Part shown: positions 44,398-52,326 of the stretch, piece by piece | Position numbering within the stretch: the first letter of the stretch is position 1 | Layout: every line of letters starts with the position of its first letter | Source of the DNA: Flavobacteriaceae bacterium | GTDB taxonomy: Bacteria; Bacteroidota; Bacteroidia; Flavobacteriales; Flavobacteriaceae | Reading direction: 5' to 3' | Length of the DNA: 64,000 nt | NCBI GenBank assembly: GCA_013214065.1 | Contig: JABSPK010000005.1 | Coordinates: forward strand, 62,001-126,000 | Position numbers and translations under genes: made by a program | Notes under the pieces: generated by a model | Databases searched by the model: none | What the model saw: the letters and a program-made list of their open reading frames with translations, nothing else | What the model was told of the DNA's origin: nothing

Positions 44398-46590
44398 ATG
44401 ATCAAATTGAATGTTCCCAAACGCGGGGTACTCTTCTTTTTGGTGGTTTTCGGTCTTTTGGCCAAGGGGAACGCCCAAGAACAGGAAAAAGACACGATCG
44501 AGGGTAAGAAAATCGTCTTGGAAGAGGTTTTGGTCCAAGCCGTTCGGGTGACGAAAGAGTCTCCGGTAACGTTTTCAAACCTTGATAAGGAAGAGATCGC
44601 ACCGCGAAACCTTGGCCAAGACATTCCCATATTAATGAACTTTTTACCCGCAGTGGTAACCACTTCGGACGCTGGGGCCGGAATTGGGTATACCGGTATC
44701 CGGGTACGTGGGAGTGATGCCACCCGGGTGAACGTGACCATCAACGGCATACCTTATAACGATGCCGAATCACAGGGTACCTTTTGGGTCAATATGCCCG
44801 ATTTCGCTTCCTCTACCGAGAATTTGCAACTCCAGCGAGGGGTAGGGACTTCCACCAATGGGGCAGGGGCCTTCGGAGCGAGTTTGAATTTGTTGACGGA
44901 TGGCTTTTCGGAAGAAGCCTACGGACAAATCGGAACCTCGATAGGTTCCTTCAATACGCTACGCAACAATGTCAAGTTCAGTACCGGTTTGTTGAATGAC
45001 CATGTCGAAATATCAGGTAGGCTTTCTAGGATCACCTCCGATGGCTATATCGATAGGGCAAGTTCACAACTCGAGTCTTATTTTTTACAAGGCACCTATG
45101 TCGATGACAATACCCTGGTGAAGGCCTTGCTTTTCGGAGGTCATGAAATTACGTACCAATCGTGGTTCGGTATCGATGCGGCCACCTTGGCCTCTGACCG
45201 CACCTTCAATCCCGCAGGTCAGAATACCGATGACGACGGAAACGTGCGATTTTACGATAAGGAAGAAGACAATTACAAACAAGATCACTTTCAATTGCAT
45301 TGGAACGAGCGATTGGATGATAATTGGAGTACGAACATCGCTTTCCATTACACTAGGGGGCGTGGGTATTTCGAACAGTTTCGCGAAGACGATGATTTTG
45401 ACACCTACGGTTTTGAAGAATTGGTCGTCGATGGCGAAGTGGTCAATACTACGGATCTCATTCGCCGCCGTTGGCTCGACAATGACTTTTACGGAACCGT
45501 CTTTTCGGTCAACTATAAAGACGAGAAATTGGATGTGATTACCGGAGGGGGGTTCAATATTTATGAAGGTGACCATTTCGGTGAGGTAATCTGGGCGCGT
45601 TTCGCCAGCAACAGTTCGATCAGGGACCGTTACTACGAAGATGATTCGAGAAAGACCGATCTGAACCTTTATTCAAAAGGGATTTTCAAACTGGATTCAA
45701 AATGGAGTCTTTTCGGTGACCTACAATATCGTAGGGTAGGCTATGAAGCCAATGGGGAAGACACGGGCATCGTTGATGATACGTTCAACTTTTTCAACCC
45801 AAAAACGGGGATTACGTTCAATCTAAATCAAAATCACAATTTCTATTTTTCATACGCACGTGCCAACCGTGAACCCAACCGAAACGATTACGAGAACGGT
45901 AATCCTAGACCCGAGCGCTTGAATGATTTTGAGTTGGGATGGCGGTATGTATCAACCGATGTTCAGGTGAACACCAATGTGTATTATATGCGTTACAAGG
46001 ATCAGTTGGTCTTGACCGGTGCTTTGAACGATGTCGGAGCTCCACTGCGTGCGAATGTTGGGGATAGTTATCGTCTCGGACTGGAAGTCGACGCTACGGT
46101 CAGGCTTGGTCGCCGTTTCGTATGGCGCCCCAATATTGCTTTAAGCGACAACCGGAACCTTGATTTTTTCTTTCAACGTGACGGCCAACTCCAGAATTTG
46201 GGCAATACCAATATCGCTTATTCGCCGAACTTGGTCGCGGGCAATATCATTTCGTTCGTGCCCAGCGAAGACTTTCAAATATCGTTCTTGTCGAAATTCG
46301 TGGGCAAACAGTATATGGGCAATATCGATTCGGAAAACTCCGTACTCGACGCCTATTCGCAAACCGACTTGAACCTTCAATACGTTTTTGAAATGAACGG
46401 GTTCTTCGATAACATCGTCCTTTCGGGCTTGGTGAACAATTTGTTCGACCAAGACATCGTATCGAACGGCTATTTTTTCACCTTCGATGACGATTTCTCC
46501 GATCCAGGTACTATCACTACCATAGAAGGGGCCGGATTTTATCCACAGGCGGGGATCAACTTCCTATTGGGAGCGACGGTGAACTTTTAA
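44398..46590 (+). CDS. TonB-dependent receptor under TPP riboswitch control, probable thiamine transporter
   Basis: 730 residues. The ATG at 44398 gives a proper signal peptide (GVLFFLVVFGLLAKGNAQ), no CarboxypepD_reg domain, a plug (VLEEVLVQAVRVTKESPVTFSNLDKEEI ... GYTGIRVRGSDATRVNVTINGIPYND) and the barrel, ending INFLLGATVNF. Longer starts at 44314 add a run with no signal character. With the riboswitch, uptake of thiamine or a thiamine precursor across the outer membrane is the best reading. Confidence 0.9.
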   Translation: MIKLNVPKRGVLFFLVVFGLLAKGNAQEQEKDTIEGKKIVLEEVLVQAVRVTKESPVTFSNLDKEEIAPRNLGQDIPILMNFLPAVVTTSDAGAGIGYTGIRVRGSDATRVNVTINGIPYNDAESQGTFWVNMPDFASSTENLQLQRGVGTSTNGAGAFGASLNLLTDGFSEEAYGQIGTSIGSFNTLRNNVKFSTGLLNDHVEISGRLSRITSDGYIDRASSQLESYFLQGTYVDDNTLVKALLFGGHEITYQSWFGIDAATLASDRTFNPAGQNTDDDGNVRFYDKEEDNYKQDHFQLHWNERLDDNWSTNIAFHYTRGRGYFEQFREDDDFDTYGFEELVVDGEVVNTTDLIRRRWLDNDFYGTVFSVNYKDEKLDVITGGGFNIYEGDHFGEVIWARFASNSSIRDRYYEDDSRKTDLNLYSKGIFKLDSKWSLFGDLQYRRVGYEANGEDTGIVDDTFNFFNPKTGITFNLNQNHNFYFSYARANREPNRNDYENGNPRPERLNDFELGWRYVSTDVQVNTNVYYMRYKDQLVLTGALNDVGAPLRANVGDSYRLGLEVDATVRLGRRFVWRPNIALSDNRNLDFFFQRDGQLQNLGNTNIAYSPNLVAGNIISFVPSEDFQISFLSKFVGKQYMGNIDSENSVLDAYSQTDLNLQYVFEMNGFFDNIVLSGLVNNLFDQDIVSNGYFFTFDDDFSDPGTITTIEGAGFYPQAGINFLLGATVNF

Positions 46591-46698
46591 GTGTGCCTCT
46601 TTTCGGTATTGGTGTTCGCTCCGGCTAGGTATTGCCAGTTCCCCCGGGCGGACACTGCCGAAGAGGTGGTGGATTTAATGGGTGGTTGAAGCTTAGGG
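46591..46698. other. 108-bp convergent gap
   Basis: Contains an imperfect long-range inverted repeat (CCTCTTttCGG near 46597 and CCGAAGAGG near 46659) but no T-run or gene. Confidence 0.35.
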
Positions 46699-47136
46699 TC
46701 AGTTGGAGATGATGACCGAATTCCCGCTCCGAACGGCTCGATAAAACAGCAAATCGTAATACCGAACGCCATCATCAGGCCGGTTGAGTTGCTGGCCCGT
46801 GAACAGACTATAGGTGAAATTTTCACAAGAACACGTAACATTTTGCCCATCGATGGTCATGGTCGAACAGGCGTTCGGGGTATGGTTTGGGCAACTGGCT
46901 TCAAAGGCGAAAAAAGTATCGTTACCCGTACGCATCACGAAAGCACCTCGGGTACCCACGCCATTATTTCCGACATAGACCGGATTGCCGATATTGTTAA
47001 GACCGTTGTATAGGGGCAGGTTGAGGTTCAATTCGAATTGAAAACCGACTTCTTGTAAAAAGGGATTCCGATTGGTGGAATCGCTCCCGCAGGAAAGTAA
47101 GATCAGCAAGCAGAGCAACAGGGAGGGGAGCCTCAT
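46699..47136 (-). CDS. Lipoprotein with degenerate Rieske-like domain
   Basis: 145 residues; lipoprotein signal with Cys16 (LILLSC). The central part resembles a Rieske fold (FEASCPNHTPNACSTM ... GQNVTCSCENFTYSLFTGQQL), but the two cluster motifs, normally CxH and CxxH, read C82-P-N-H85 and C102-S-C104-E105. Thus only one His is in place. It may bind another metal or none. It is a single gene, divergent from greA. Confidence 0.75.
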   Translation of the reverse strand: MRLPSLLLCLLILLSCGSDSTNRNPFLQEVGFQFELNLNLPLYNGLNNIGNPVYVGNNGVGTRGAFVMRTGNDTFFAFEASCPNHTPNACSTMTIDGQNVTCSCENFTYSLFTGQQLNRPDDGVRYYDLLFYRAVRSGNSVIISN

Positions 47137-47174
47137 AAACCGATGATTTTGGGCAAAAATGCCTAAAATTTGTG

Positions 47175-47182
47175 TATCTTTG
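47175..47182 (+). promoter_or_regulatory. greA promoter, -7 box TATCTTTG
   Basis: Exact TAnnTTTG; transcription expected from about 47186, giving a leader of ~128 bases. Confidence 0.6.
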
Positions 47183-47186
47183 TGTT

Positions 47187-47282
47187 AAATCCTCGCTAAA
47201 AACCAATCAATTAGGGTCTAGCAGAGGATTTTTCTATTAAAAGGACTACGAGGTGGCATTGGGAAAATGAAATCGATTTTCC
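47187..47282 (+). promoter_or_regulatory. Structured greA leader with attenuator-like hairpin
   Basis: From about +1 the RNA can fold AAATCCTCGCTA (47187..47198) onto TAGC-A-GAGGATTT (47219..47231), 12 bp with one bulge, and the loop can form an inner CCAAT/ATTAGG stem. The closing strand runs into TTTTTCTATT, like an intrinsic terminator. A second perfect hairpin GGAAAAT / ATTTTCC lies at 47262..47282, ahead of the ATG. Confidence 0.5.
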
Positions 47283-47313
47283 ACGGTGTGCCTTTGCATT
47301 AAATGGAATGGAT

Positions 47314-47790
47314 ATGGGAAAGATATCATACTATACGGCTGAAGGATTGAAAAAATTGCGCGAAGAGCTCGATCACTTACGTGATATCGAACGTCCAAAA
47401 GCCTCGCAGGCCATTGCCGAAGCCCGTGATAAAGGGGATCTATCGGAAAATGCCGAATACGATGCCGCGAAGGAGGCCCAAGGCCTGCTTGAAATGAAGA
47501 TATCCAAAATGGAGGCCACCTTGGCCAATGCCCGTTTAATCGATGAATCCCAAATGGATACTTCAAAGGTATTGGTGCTTTCGACCGTAAAGATCAAGAA
47601 CCAAACCAATGGAATGGAACTGAAATATACCTTGGTCGCTGAAAGCGAAGCCGATTTGAAATCGGGAAAAATCTCCGTGACTTCGCCCATTGGAAAAGGG
47701 CTTTTGGGAAAGTCGGTCGGAGAAGTGGCCGAAATACAGGTACCCAACGGGGTAATGAAATTCGATATTCTTGAAATCACCAGGGAATAA
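47314..47790 (+). CDS. greA: Transcription elongation factor GreA
   Basis: 158 residues; rescues stalled RNA polymerase by stimulating transcript cleavage. N-terminal coiled coil (YYTAEGLKKLREELDHL ... RPKASQAIAEARDKGDLSENAEYDAAKEAQ, with the acidic tip residues) and C-terminal FKBP-like domain (SVGEVAEIQVPNGVMKFDILEI). The ATG giving MGKISYYTAEG fits the family; an ATG six bases upstream is also possible. Confidence 0.96.
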   Translation: MGKISYYTAEGLKKLREELDHLRDIERPKASQAIAEARDKGDLSENAEYDAAKEAQGLLEMKISKMEATLANARLIDESQMDTSKVLVLSTVKIKNQTNGMELKYTLVAESEADLKSGKISVTSPIGKGLLGKSVGEVAEIQVPNGVMKFDILEITRE

Positions 47791-47811
47791 CAGGATAAAA
47801 TCTTTACTTTT

Positions 47812-47839
47812 AATCCCGTCTCACAAGACGGGATTTTTT
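47812..47839 (+). terminator. Terminator after greA
   Basis: Stem AATCCCGTC / GACGGGATT with a six-base loop and T-run, between greA and the HIT gene. Confidence 0.9.
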
Positions 47840-47848
47840 ATTTGAACC

Positions 47849-48241
47849 ATGGCGAGTATTTTTACCAAGATCATCAACGGCGACATCCCTTCTTACAAGG
47901 TTGCCGAAGATGCCGATTACATTGCTTTTCTTGACATCAACCCAAATTCCGTGGGCCATACCCTTTGTGTGCCTAAAAAGGAAGTCGATCAATTGTTCGA
48001 TTTGGATGATGCCACCTATCTCGGCTTGATGGCCTTTGCCAAGAAGGTCGGGAAGGCTATCGGGAAAGCGGTACCCTGTGAACGCGTGGGCCTGACCGTT
48101 ATCGGGCTTGAGGTACCCCATGTTCATATCCATTTGATTCCGTTGCAATCGATGGAAAACGCCACCTTTCAACATAAGGTCGCCATGGATGCGGAAGCCT
48201 TTGAACGAACCGCCGAAAGCATCCGAAAAGCGCTTAGTTGA
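47849..48241 (+). CDS. HIT family protein (HinT-like)
   Basis: 130-residue nucleoside phosphoramidase-like protein, with FTKIINGDIPSYKVAEDADYIAFLDINP and the histidine triad HVHIHLIPL. Typical length and order. It begins only nine bases after the greA terminator, so it needs read-through or a weak promoter I could not identify. Its 3' end overlaps the following reverse gene by 8 bp. Confidence 0.95.
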   Translation: MASIFTKIINGDIPSYKVAEDADYIAFLDINPNSVGHTLCVPKKEVDQLFDLDDATYLGLMAFAKKVGKAIGKAVPCERVGLTVIGLEVPHVHIHLIPLQSMENATFQHKVAMDAEAFERTAESIRKALS

Positions 48242-48584
48242 ATCCTTCGAGGTAAAAATACGCAAGGGCTGCTGCCGCAGCCAATAGCAATAGGATCAAC
48301 ACGTAAAACAGCGTAGTGAAGCGCACCGAAGGCCGATCCGGAGCCACTAATTTTTGATAGTAGTCGAACACCCGTTCAATGTCATCCGTCCAATTCACAG
48401 GATAGATGATGGAATAACACTTTTTGCATTTGATCTCATGGGTGACTTCCCCGGTCGTTCGGTGGAAAAAGGGGTTGTAGGTATGTTTTTGGTAGAAGGT
48501 CAATTTAAGTTCCTGATTGAAACATTCCGGACAGTTATTGGTGAGGTCCGCGTGCTTGATAGCGATATTTTTTTCCTTGGCCAT
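48234..48584 (-). CDS. Zinc-ribbon protein with C-terminal membrane anchor
   Basis: 116 residues with paired cysteines CPECF (residues ~18-22) and CKKCY (~53-57) forming a zinc ribbon, and one hydrophobic C-terminal segment (TTLFYVLILLLLAAAAALAYFYL), so a tail-anchored membrane protein with the ribbon inside the cytoplasm. No known family recognised. Two bases after the histidine kinase gene, so probably co-transcribed with it. Confidence 0.72.
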   Translation of the reverse strand: MAKEKNIAIKHADLTNNCPECFNQELKLTFYQKHTYNPFFHRTTGEVTHEIKCKKCYSIIYPVNWTDDIERVFDYYQKLVAPDRPSVRFTTLFYVLILLLLAAAAALAYFYLEGFN

Positions 48585-48586
48585 AG

Positions 48587-49735
48587 CTATACTTTAGCGC
48601 GTAGTGAAATTTGCATGATGGTACCCTCCTTGCTTGAAGAAAGTACTTTGATCTTTCCTTTGTGGTACTCTTCGACAATCCGTTTGACCAGCGAAAGTCC
48701 CAAGCCCCAACCCCGTTTTTTGGAGGTGACCCCTGGATTGAAAATACTTTGGTAATCGCTTTTGGCGATGCCGTGGCCGGTATCCGAAACCAAAATTTGG
48801 ACCATGCCCCCTTTTTGTTCGATTTGGATCGCGATATTGCCTTTGCCCTTCATGGCGTCGATACCGTTCTTCACCAAGTTCTCAATACTCCAATTGAATA
48901 GGGGTAGGTTCAATAATACCGGCATTTCCTTGATATCGGAACTAAAGGAGAAGTGGATCAGTTTCGAACTTCTGCGCTTTAGGTATTCGTAGGCCTTTTC
49001 GGTTTCGGAAACGATATCATGTACTTGAAGTTCAGGAACCGAACCAATTTTTGAAAACCGTTCGGTAATCGTTTGCAAACGGGCGATATCCTTTTCGATT
49101 TCGACGGTGATTTCCGGATTGATCTGTTCTGACTTCAACAATTCGTTCCAGCCCAACAAGGAGGTCAAGGGAGTGCCTATCTGGTGGGCGGTCTCTTTCG
49201 CCATACCCGCCCAGAGCTTGTTCTGTTCTGAAGCTTTATTGGTTTTGAAAAAGAAAAAAATCACCGTTCCGAAAAGGAATATGATCAACATCAAAGCGAT
49301 GGGATAGTACTTCAGTTTATTGAGCACTTCGGAATTGCCATAATACAGCGTGGCGAGGACTTCCCCTTTATCGTCAACGATAATCGGGGCGTTTTCACTG
49401 GCGAATCGCTTTATGCGTTTCGCAATGGCCGTCGAATCACTTTCGATTTCCTCAGGCATATTGTGGGTCTTTACCGAACCATTGGAGTTCACCAGGATCA
49501 TGGGGGTGGTCGTATTATTGCCCAAAACCTTGAGGGTCAGGTTACCCAGTTCTTGGTCGACCGTCATTTGCAGCAGTTCGGATTGGGCAGCGGCCCAGTT
49601 TTCCATCTTCAGGCGCTCTTCTTCCTTGAATTTCTCAAAAAAGATGTTCGTGTTCCATAAAATAAGGCTTACCACCACAAATGCCGATAGCAAAATGATG
49701 ACATTCGAGGCGCGCCTTTTCCGGTTGAACTGCAT
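48587..49735 (-). CDS. Sensor histidine kinase
   Basis: 382 residues. Two membrane helices (residues ~13-30 and ~143-162) enclose an extracytoplasmic sensor domain; the dimerisation His is in MAKETAHQIGTPLTSLLGW and the ATPase boxes are LVKNGIDAMKG (N), VSDTGHGIAKSDYQSIFNPG (G1) and GWGLGLSLVKRIVEEY (G2). No response regulator adjoins it, so its partner is elsewhere. Confidence 0.93.
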   Translation of the reverse strand: MQFNRKRRASNVIILLSAFVVVSLILWNTNIFFEKFKEEERLKMENWAAAQSELLQMTVDQELGNLTLKVLGNNTTTPMILVNSNGSVKTHNMPEEIESDSTAIAKRIKRFASENAPIIVDDKGEVLATLYYGNSEVLNKLKYYPIALMLIIFLFGTVIFFFFKTNKASEQNKLWAGMAKETAHQIGTPLTSLLGWNELLKSEQINPEITVEIEKDIARLQTITERFSKIGSVPELQVHDIVSETEKAYEYLKRRSSKLIHFSFSSDIKEMPVLLNLPLFNWSIENLVKNGIDAMKGKGNIAIQIEQKGGMVQILVSDTGHGIAKSDYQSIFNPGVTSKKRGWGLGLSLVKRIVEEYHKGKIKVLSSSKEGTIMQISLRAKV

Positions 49736-49826
49736 TGCTGTAGTATTCTATCTAAAGATAACGCAAAAAGGAAAAAATTGTTGAAAAGCCGTCTTCGAAT
49801 ACCTTCTCGTTGGGGTCGTTTTTATG

Positions 49827-49834
49827 TATTTTTG
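49827..49834 (+). promoter_or_regulatory. DUF3127 gene promoter, -7 box TATTTTTG
   Basis: Exact TAnnTTTG box; start near 49838, leader about 19 bases. This supports the ATG at 49857 over an earlier in-frame start that overlaps the box. Confidence 0.6.
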
Positions 49835-49856
49835 GGGATTATCTAAACGGGTTACC

Positions 49857-50234
49857 ATGGAAGTTCAAGGAAGAATAAAAATGATCGCCGAAACCAAAAC
49901 GTATGGCAGCAACGGGTTTCGTAAAAGAGAGGTCGTCATCACGACCGAGGAGCAATATCCACAACATATTTTGGTAGAGTTCATCCAAGATAAATGTGAT
50001 TTACTGAACAATTTCTCAGTTGGTCAAATGGCCCGTATCAGCATTAATCTAAGAGGACGTGAATGGGTCAACCCACAAGGGGAGACCAAGTATTTCAATT
50101 CGATCCAAGGATGGCGTATCGAGGATCTTGAACAAGCCGCCGATTCGGCCAACGCCGCGCCATTGCCTCCCTTGGAGACCTTTGAGCCGGCCGACGGTCT
50201 TAATGAAGAAGAGCACGACGATCTGCCCTTTTAA
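49857..50234 (+). CDS. DUF3127 protein with SSB-like acidic tip
   Basis: 125 residues. The body (MEVQGRIKMIAETKTYGSNG ... VGQMARISINLRGREWVNPQGETKYFNSIQGWRIEDL) looks like an OB fold: it lines up with the last strands of the SSB in this window, where KKGDKVYVEGRLKNRQW...GNTRYTTEVHVQDF occupies the same spacing. The C-terminus is NEEEHDDLPF, close to the DDDLPF tip of that SSB. I infer a non-canonical ssDNA-binding or SSB-Ct-displaying protein. It lies 2 bp before the AtoE gene. Confidence 0.85.
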   Translation: MEVQGRIKMIAETKTYGSNGFRKREVVITTEEQYPQHILVEFIQDKCDLLNNFSVGQMARISINLRGREWVNPQGETKYFNSIQGWRIEDLEQAADSANAAPLPPLETFEPADGLNEEEHDDLPF

Positions 50235-50236
50235 CC

Positions 50237-51613
50237 ATGGGCCTTACCCGGATCATCGAAGGCTTATTTCGTAGATTCCTACCGTCACCTTTTACCATTG
50301 CGGTGGTGCTGACCCTATTGACCATAGGCTTGGCCACCGCCTTCACCGATTCCGCTACGGGCGACAACCGTTTTTTCGAAGTTTTATCGTATTGGGAAGA
50401 AGGGGTGTGGAACAATGCCCTTTTGGTCTTTGCCTACCAAATGATGCTCATCTTGGTACTCGGCCATGTGCTGGTGCTTAGCCGTCCGATGGAACGATTG
50501 ATCCTAAAAATCGTGGGATTCGTTACGAATTCAGCCAATGCAGCCGTTTTAGTCGCCCTGCCGACCCTTATCATTGCCTTTTTCAATTGGGGCCTTGGCT
50601 TGATTTTCGGGGCCATCCTGGCGCGAAAGGTCGGGGAGTATGCCCAAGCGAAGAACATTCCGATCAATTATCCTTTGGTCGGTGCCTCAGGATATGTAGG
50701 ATTGATGGTTTGGCATGGGGGTATCAGCGGTTCGGCCCCGATCAAGGTCTCTGAAGAAGGACATTTGAAAACCCTGATGTCGACCATGCAACAAAACGGG
50801 TTCCCAATCGAATTACCCAATAGCATTTCAACGGCGGAAACCGTTTTCAGTAGTTGGAACTTGATACTCTTCTGTATTGTTTGCTTATGTATATCGGTTT
50901 TGGTGTTTTATTTAGGCAAGCAGACTACGGCCAAACCGTTTCGTTTGCCATCGTACCACATGCAGCGTTTTGATGGGAACGGTCCGGTCGGGGCCGAAAA
51001 GCTCGACCATTCGAAGCCCATGGCCTTATTTTTCGGACTGCTGTTGTTGGGAGCGTTCTTCATCCAGTACCTCCCCGCCCTACACGGTTTGAACATCACC
51101 CCGAACCTGTTGAACTTTTTTATGTTAGGTCTCGCCATCGTTTTACACGGTAGTTTCGCGTCCTTTCTGAACGCCGTTGAAGAGGCTATAAAGGATGTTT
51201 CGGGTATTTTGATCCAGTTTCCATTGTACTTTGGGATTATGGGTATTATGGCCGGAAGTGGGATGATTGCCCTGATATCGGACTATTTCGTCTCGATCAG
51301 TTCGACCACGACCTTGCCTATTTTTACGTTTTTCAGTGCAGGTTTGGTAAACATTTTCGTGCCAAGCGGCGGAGGGCAATGGGCTGTTCAAGGACCCTTG
51401 GTCATCCAATCCGCAGTGCAGTTGGGCGTACCATTGCCGAAGGCGATCATGGCGTTGGCCTATGGCGATCAATTGACCAATATGCTACAGCCTTTTTGGG
51501 CACTGCCCTTATTGGGGATTACCAAATTGAAAGCCAATGAAATCTTGCCGTATAGCATGTTGTTCCTCTTGGTAGGCGGTGTGATTTATCTGATAGGATT
51601 GCTCCTTTTTTAG
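50237..51613 (+). CDS. atoE: Short-chain fatty acid transporter (AtoE family)
   Basis: 458 residues with about twelve membrane segments; MGLTRIIEGLFRRFLPSPFTIAVVLTLLTI, PLVGASGYVGLMVWHGGISGSAPIKV and NIFVPSGGGQWAVQGPLVIQ match the AtoE short-chain fatty acid family. Substrate range (acetoacetate, butyrate) is assumed from the family. Starts two bases after the DUF3127 gene, suggesting one transcript. Confidence 0.9.
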   Translation: MGLTRIIEGLFRRFLPSPFTIAVVLTLLTIGLATAFTDSATGDNRFFEVLSYWEEGVWNNALLVFAYQMMLILVLGHVLVLSRPMERLILKIVGFVTNSANAAVLVALPTLIIAFFNWGLGLIFGAILARKVGEYAQAKNIPINYPLVGASGYVGLMVWHGGISGSAPIKVSEEGHLKTLMSTMQQNGFPIELPNSISTAETVFSSWNLILFCIVCLCISVLVFYLGKQTTAKPFRLPSYHMQRFDGNGPVGAEKLDHSKPMALFFGLLLLGAFFIQYLPALHGLNITPNLLNFFMLGLAIVLHGSFASFLNAVEEAIKDVSGILIQFPLYFGIMGIMAGSGMIALISDYFVSISSTTTLPIFTFFSAGLVNIFVPSGGGQWAVQGPLVIQSAVQLGVPLPKAIMALAYGDQLTNMLQPFWALPLLGITKLKANEILPYSMLFLLVGGVIYLIGLLLF

Positions 51614-51646
51614 GGGTTTTGAATACCTTTAAAAGAAAACTTTGCC

Positions 51647-52321
51647 TTGGAAAAGAACAGCGACGACTTTCCGTTGTATTTTTTGAGCGATAGGCTCGAA
51701 TTCCCTCCAGTACACTTGGCCAACGAAGACGGGCTTTTGGCGGTAGGTGGCGATTTGTCGACCGAACGCCTTTTATTGGCCTACCAAAGCGGAATTTTTC
51801 CCTGGTTCAACGATGATGATTTGATTTTATGGTGGAGCCCAGACCCCAGAATGGTCCTCTTTCCTGAAAAAGTCCGGATTTCGAAAAGCATGCGCAAGGT
51901 CTTGGCCAAATCCGATTTTGTACTCAGTGTGAACCAACATTTCGAGGCCGTAGTCGAACAATGTGCTTCGTTGACCCGCAAGGGTCAGAAAGGGACATGG
52001 ATCACGGATAATATGAAAGAGGCGTATATCGGTTTGTTCAAGAAAGGGTTCGCCCGTTCTTACGAGGTCAGTAAAGACGGTGAATTGGTCGGTGGGTTGT
52101 ACGGTGTCGACCTTGGCCATGTTTTTTGTGGGGAAAGCATGTTCTCCAAAGTGACCGACGCTTCGAAATTCGCCTTCATCCAAATGGCGCAAGAACTCCA
52201 GCGCCAAAACTATCAACTCATCGATTGCCAGGTACATACAGCCCATTTGCAGACGCTAGGGGCAGAACTGATTCCGAGACCTCAGTTTATGGATATCCTA
52301 AAAGAGGAGGCGAAATTCTAA
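51647..52321 (+). CDS. aat: Leucyl/phenylalanyl-tRNA-protein transferase
   Basis: 224 residues; adds Leu or Phe to N-termini starting with Lys or Arg, marking proteins for ClpS/ClpAP. Signatures: LLAVGGDLSTERLLLAYQSGIFPWF, WWSPDPRMVLFP, GLYGVDLGHVFCGESMFS, IDCQVHTAHLQTLGA. The start is TTG; no ATG precedes the conserved region. Confidence 0.96.
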   Translation: MEKNSDDFPLYFLSDRLEFPPVHLANEDGLLAVGGDLSTERLLLAYQSGIFPWFNDDDLILWWSPDPRMVLFPEKVRISKSMRKVLAKSDFVLSVNQHFEAVVEQCASLTRKGQKGTWITDNMKEAYIGLFKKGFARSYEVSKDGELVGGLYGVDLGHVFCGESMFSKVTDASKFAFIQMAQELQRQNYQLIDCQVHTAHLQTLGAELIPRPQFMDILKEEAKF

Positions 52322-52326
52322 GCCGC

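Noticed and set aside
44025-44507. A 160-codon plus-strand frame crossing the riboswitch
   Set aside because: It runs through the PepSY gene terminator, the promoter and the TPP aptamer, which cannot all be coding; an internal ATG at 44298 gives a possible upstream frame but nothing supports translation.
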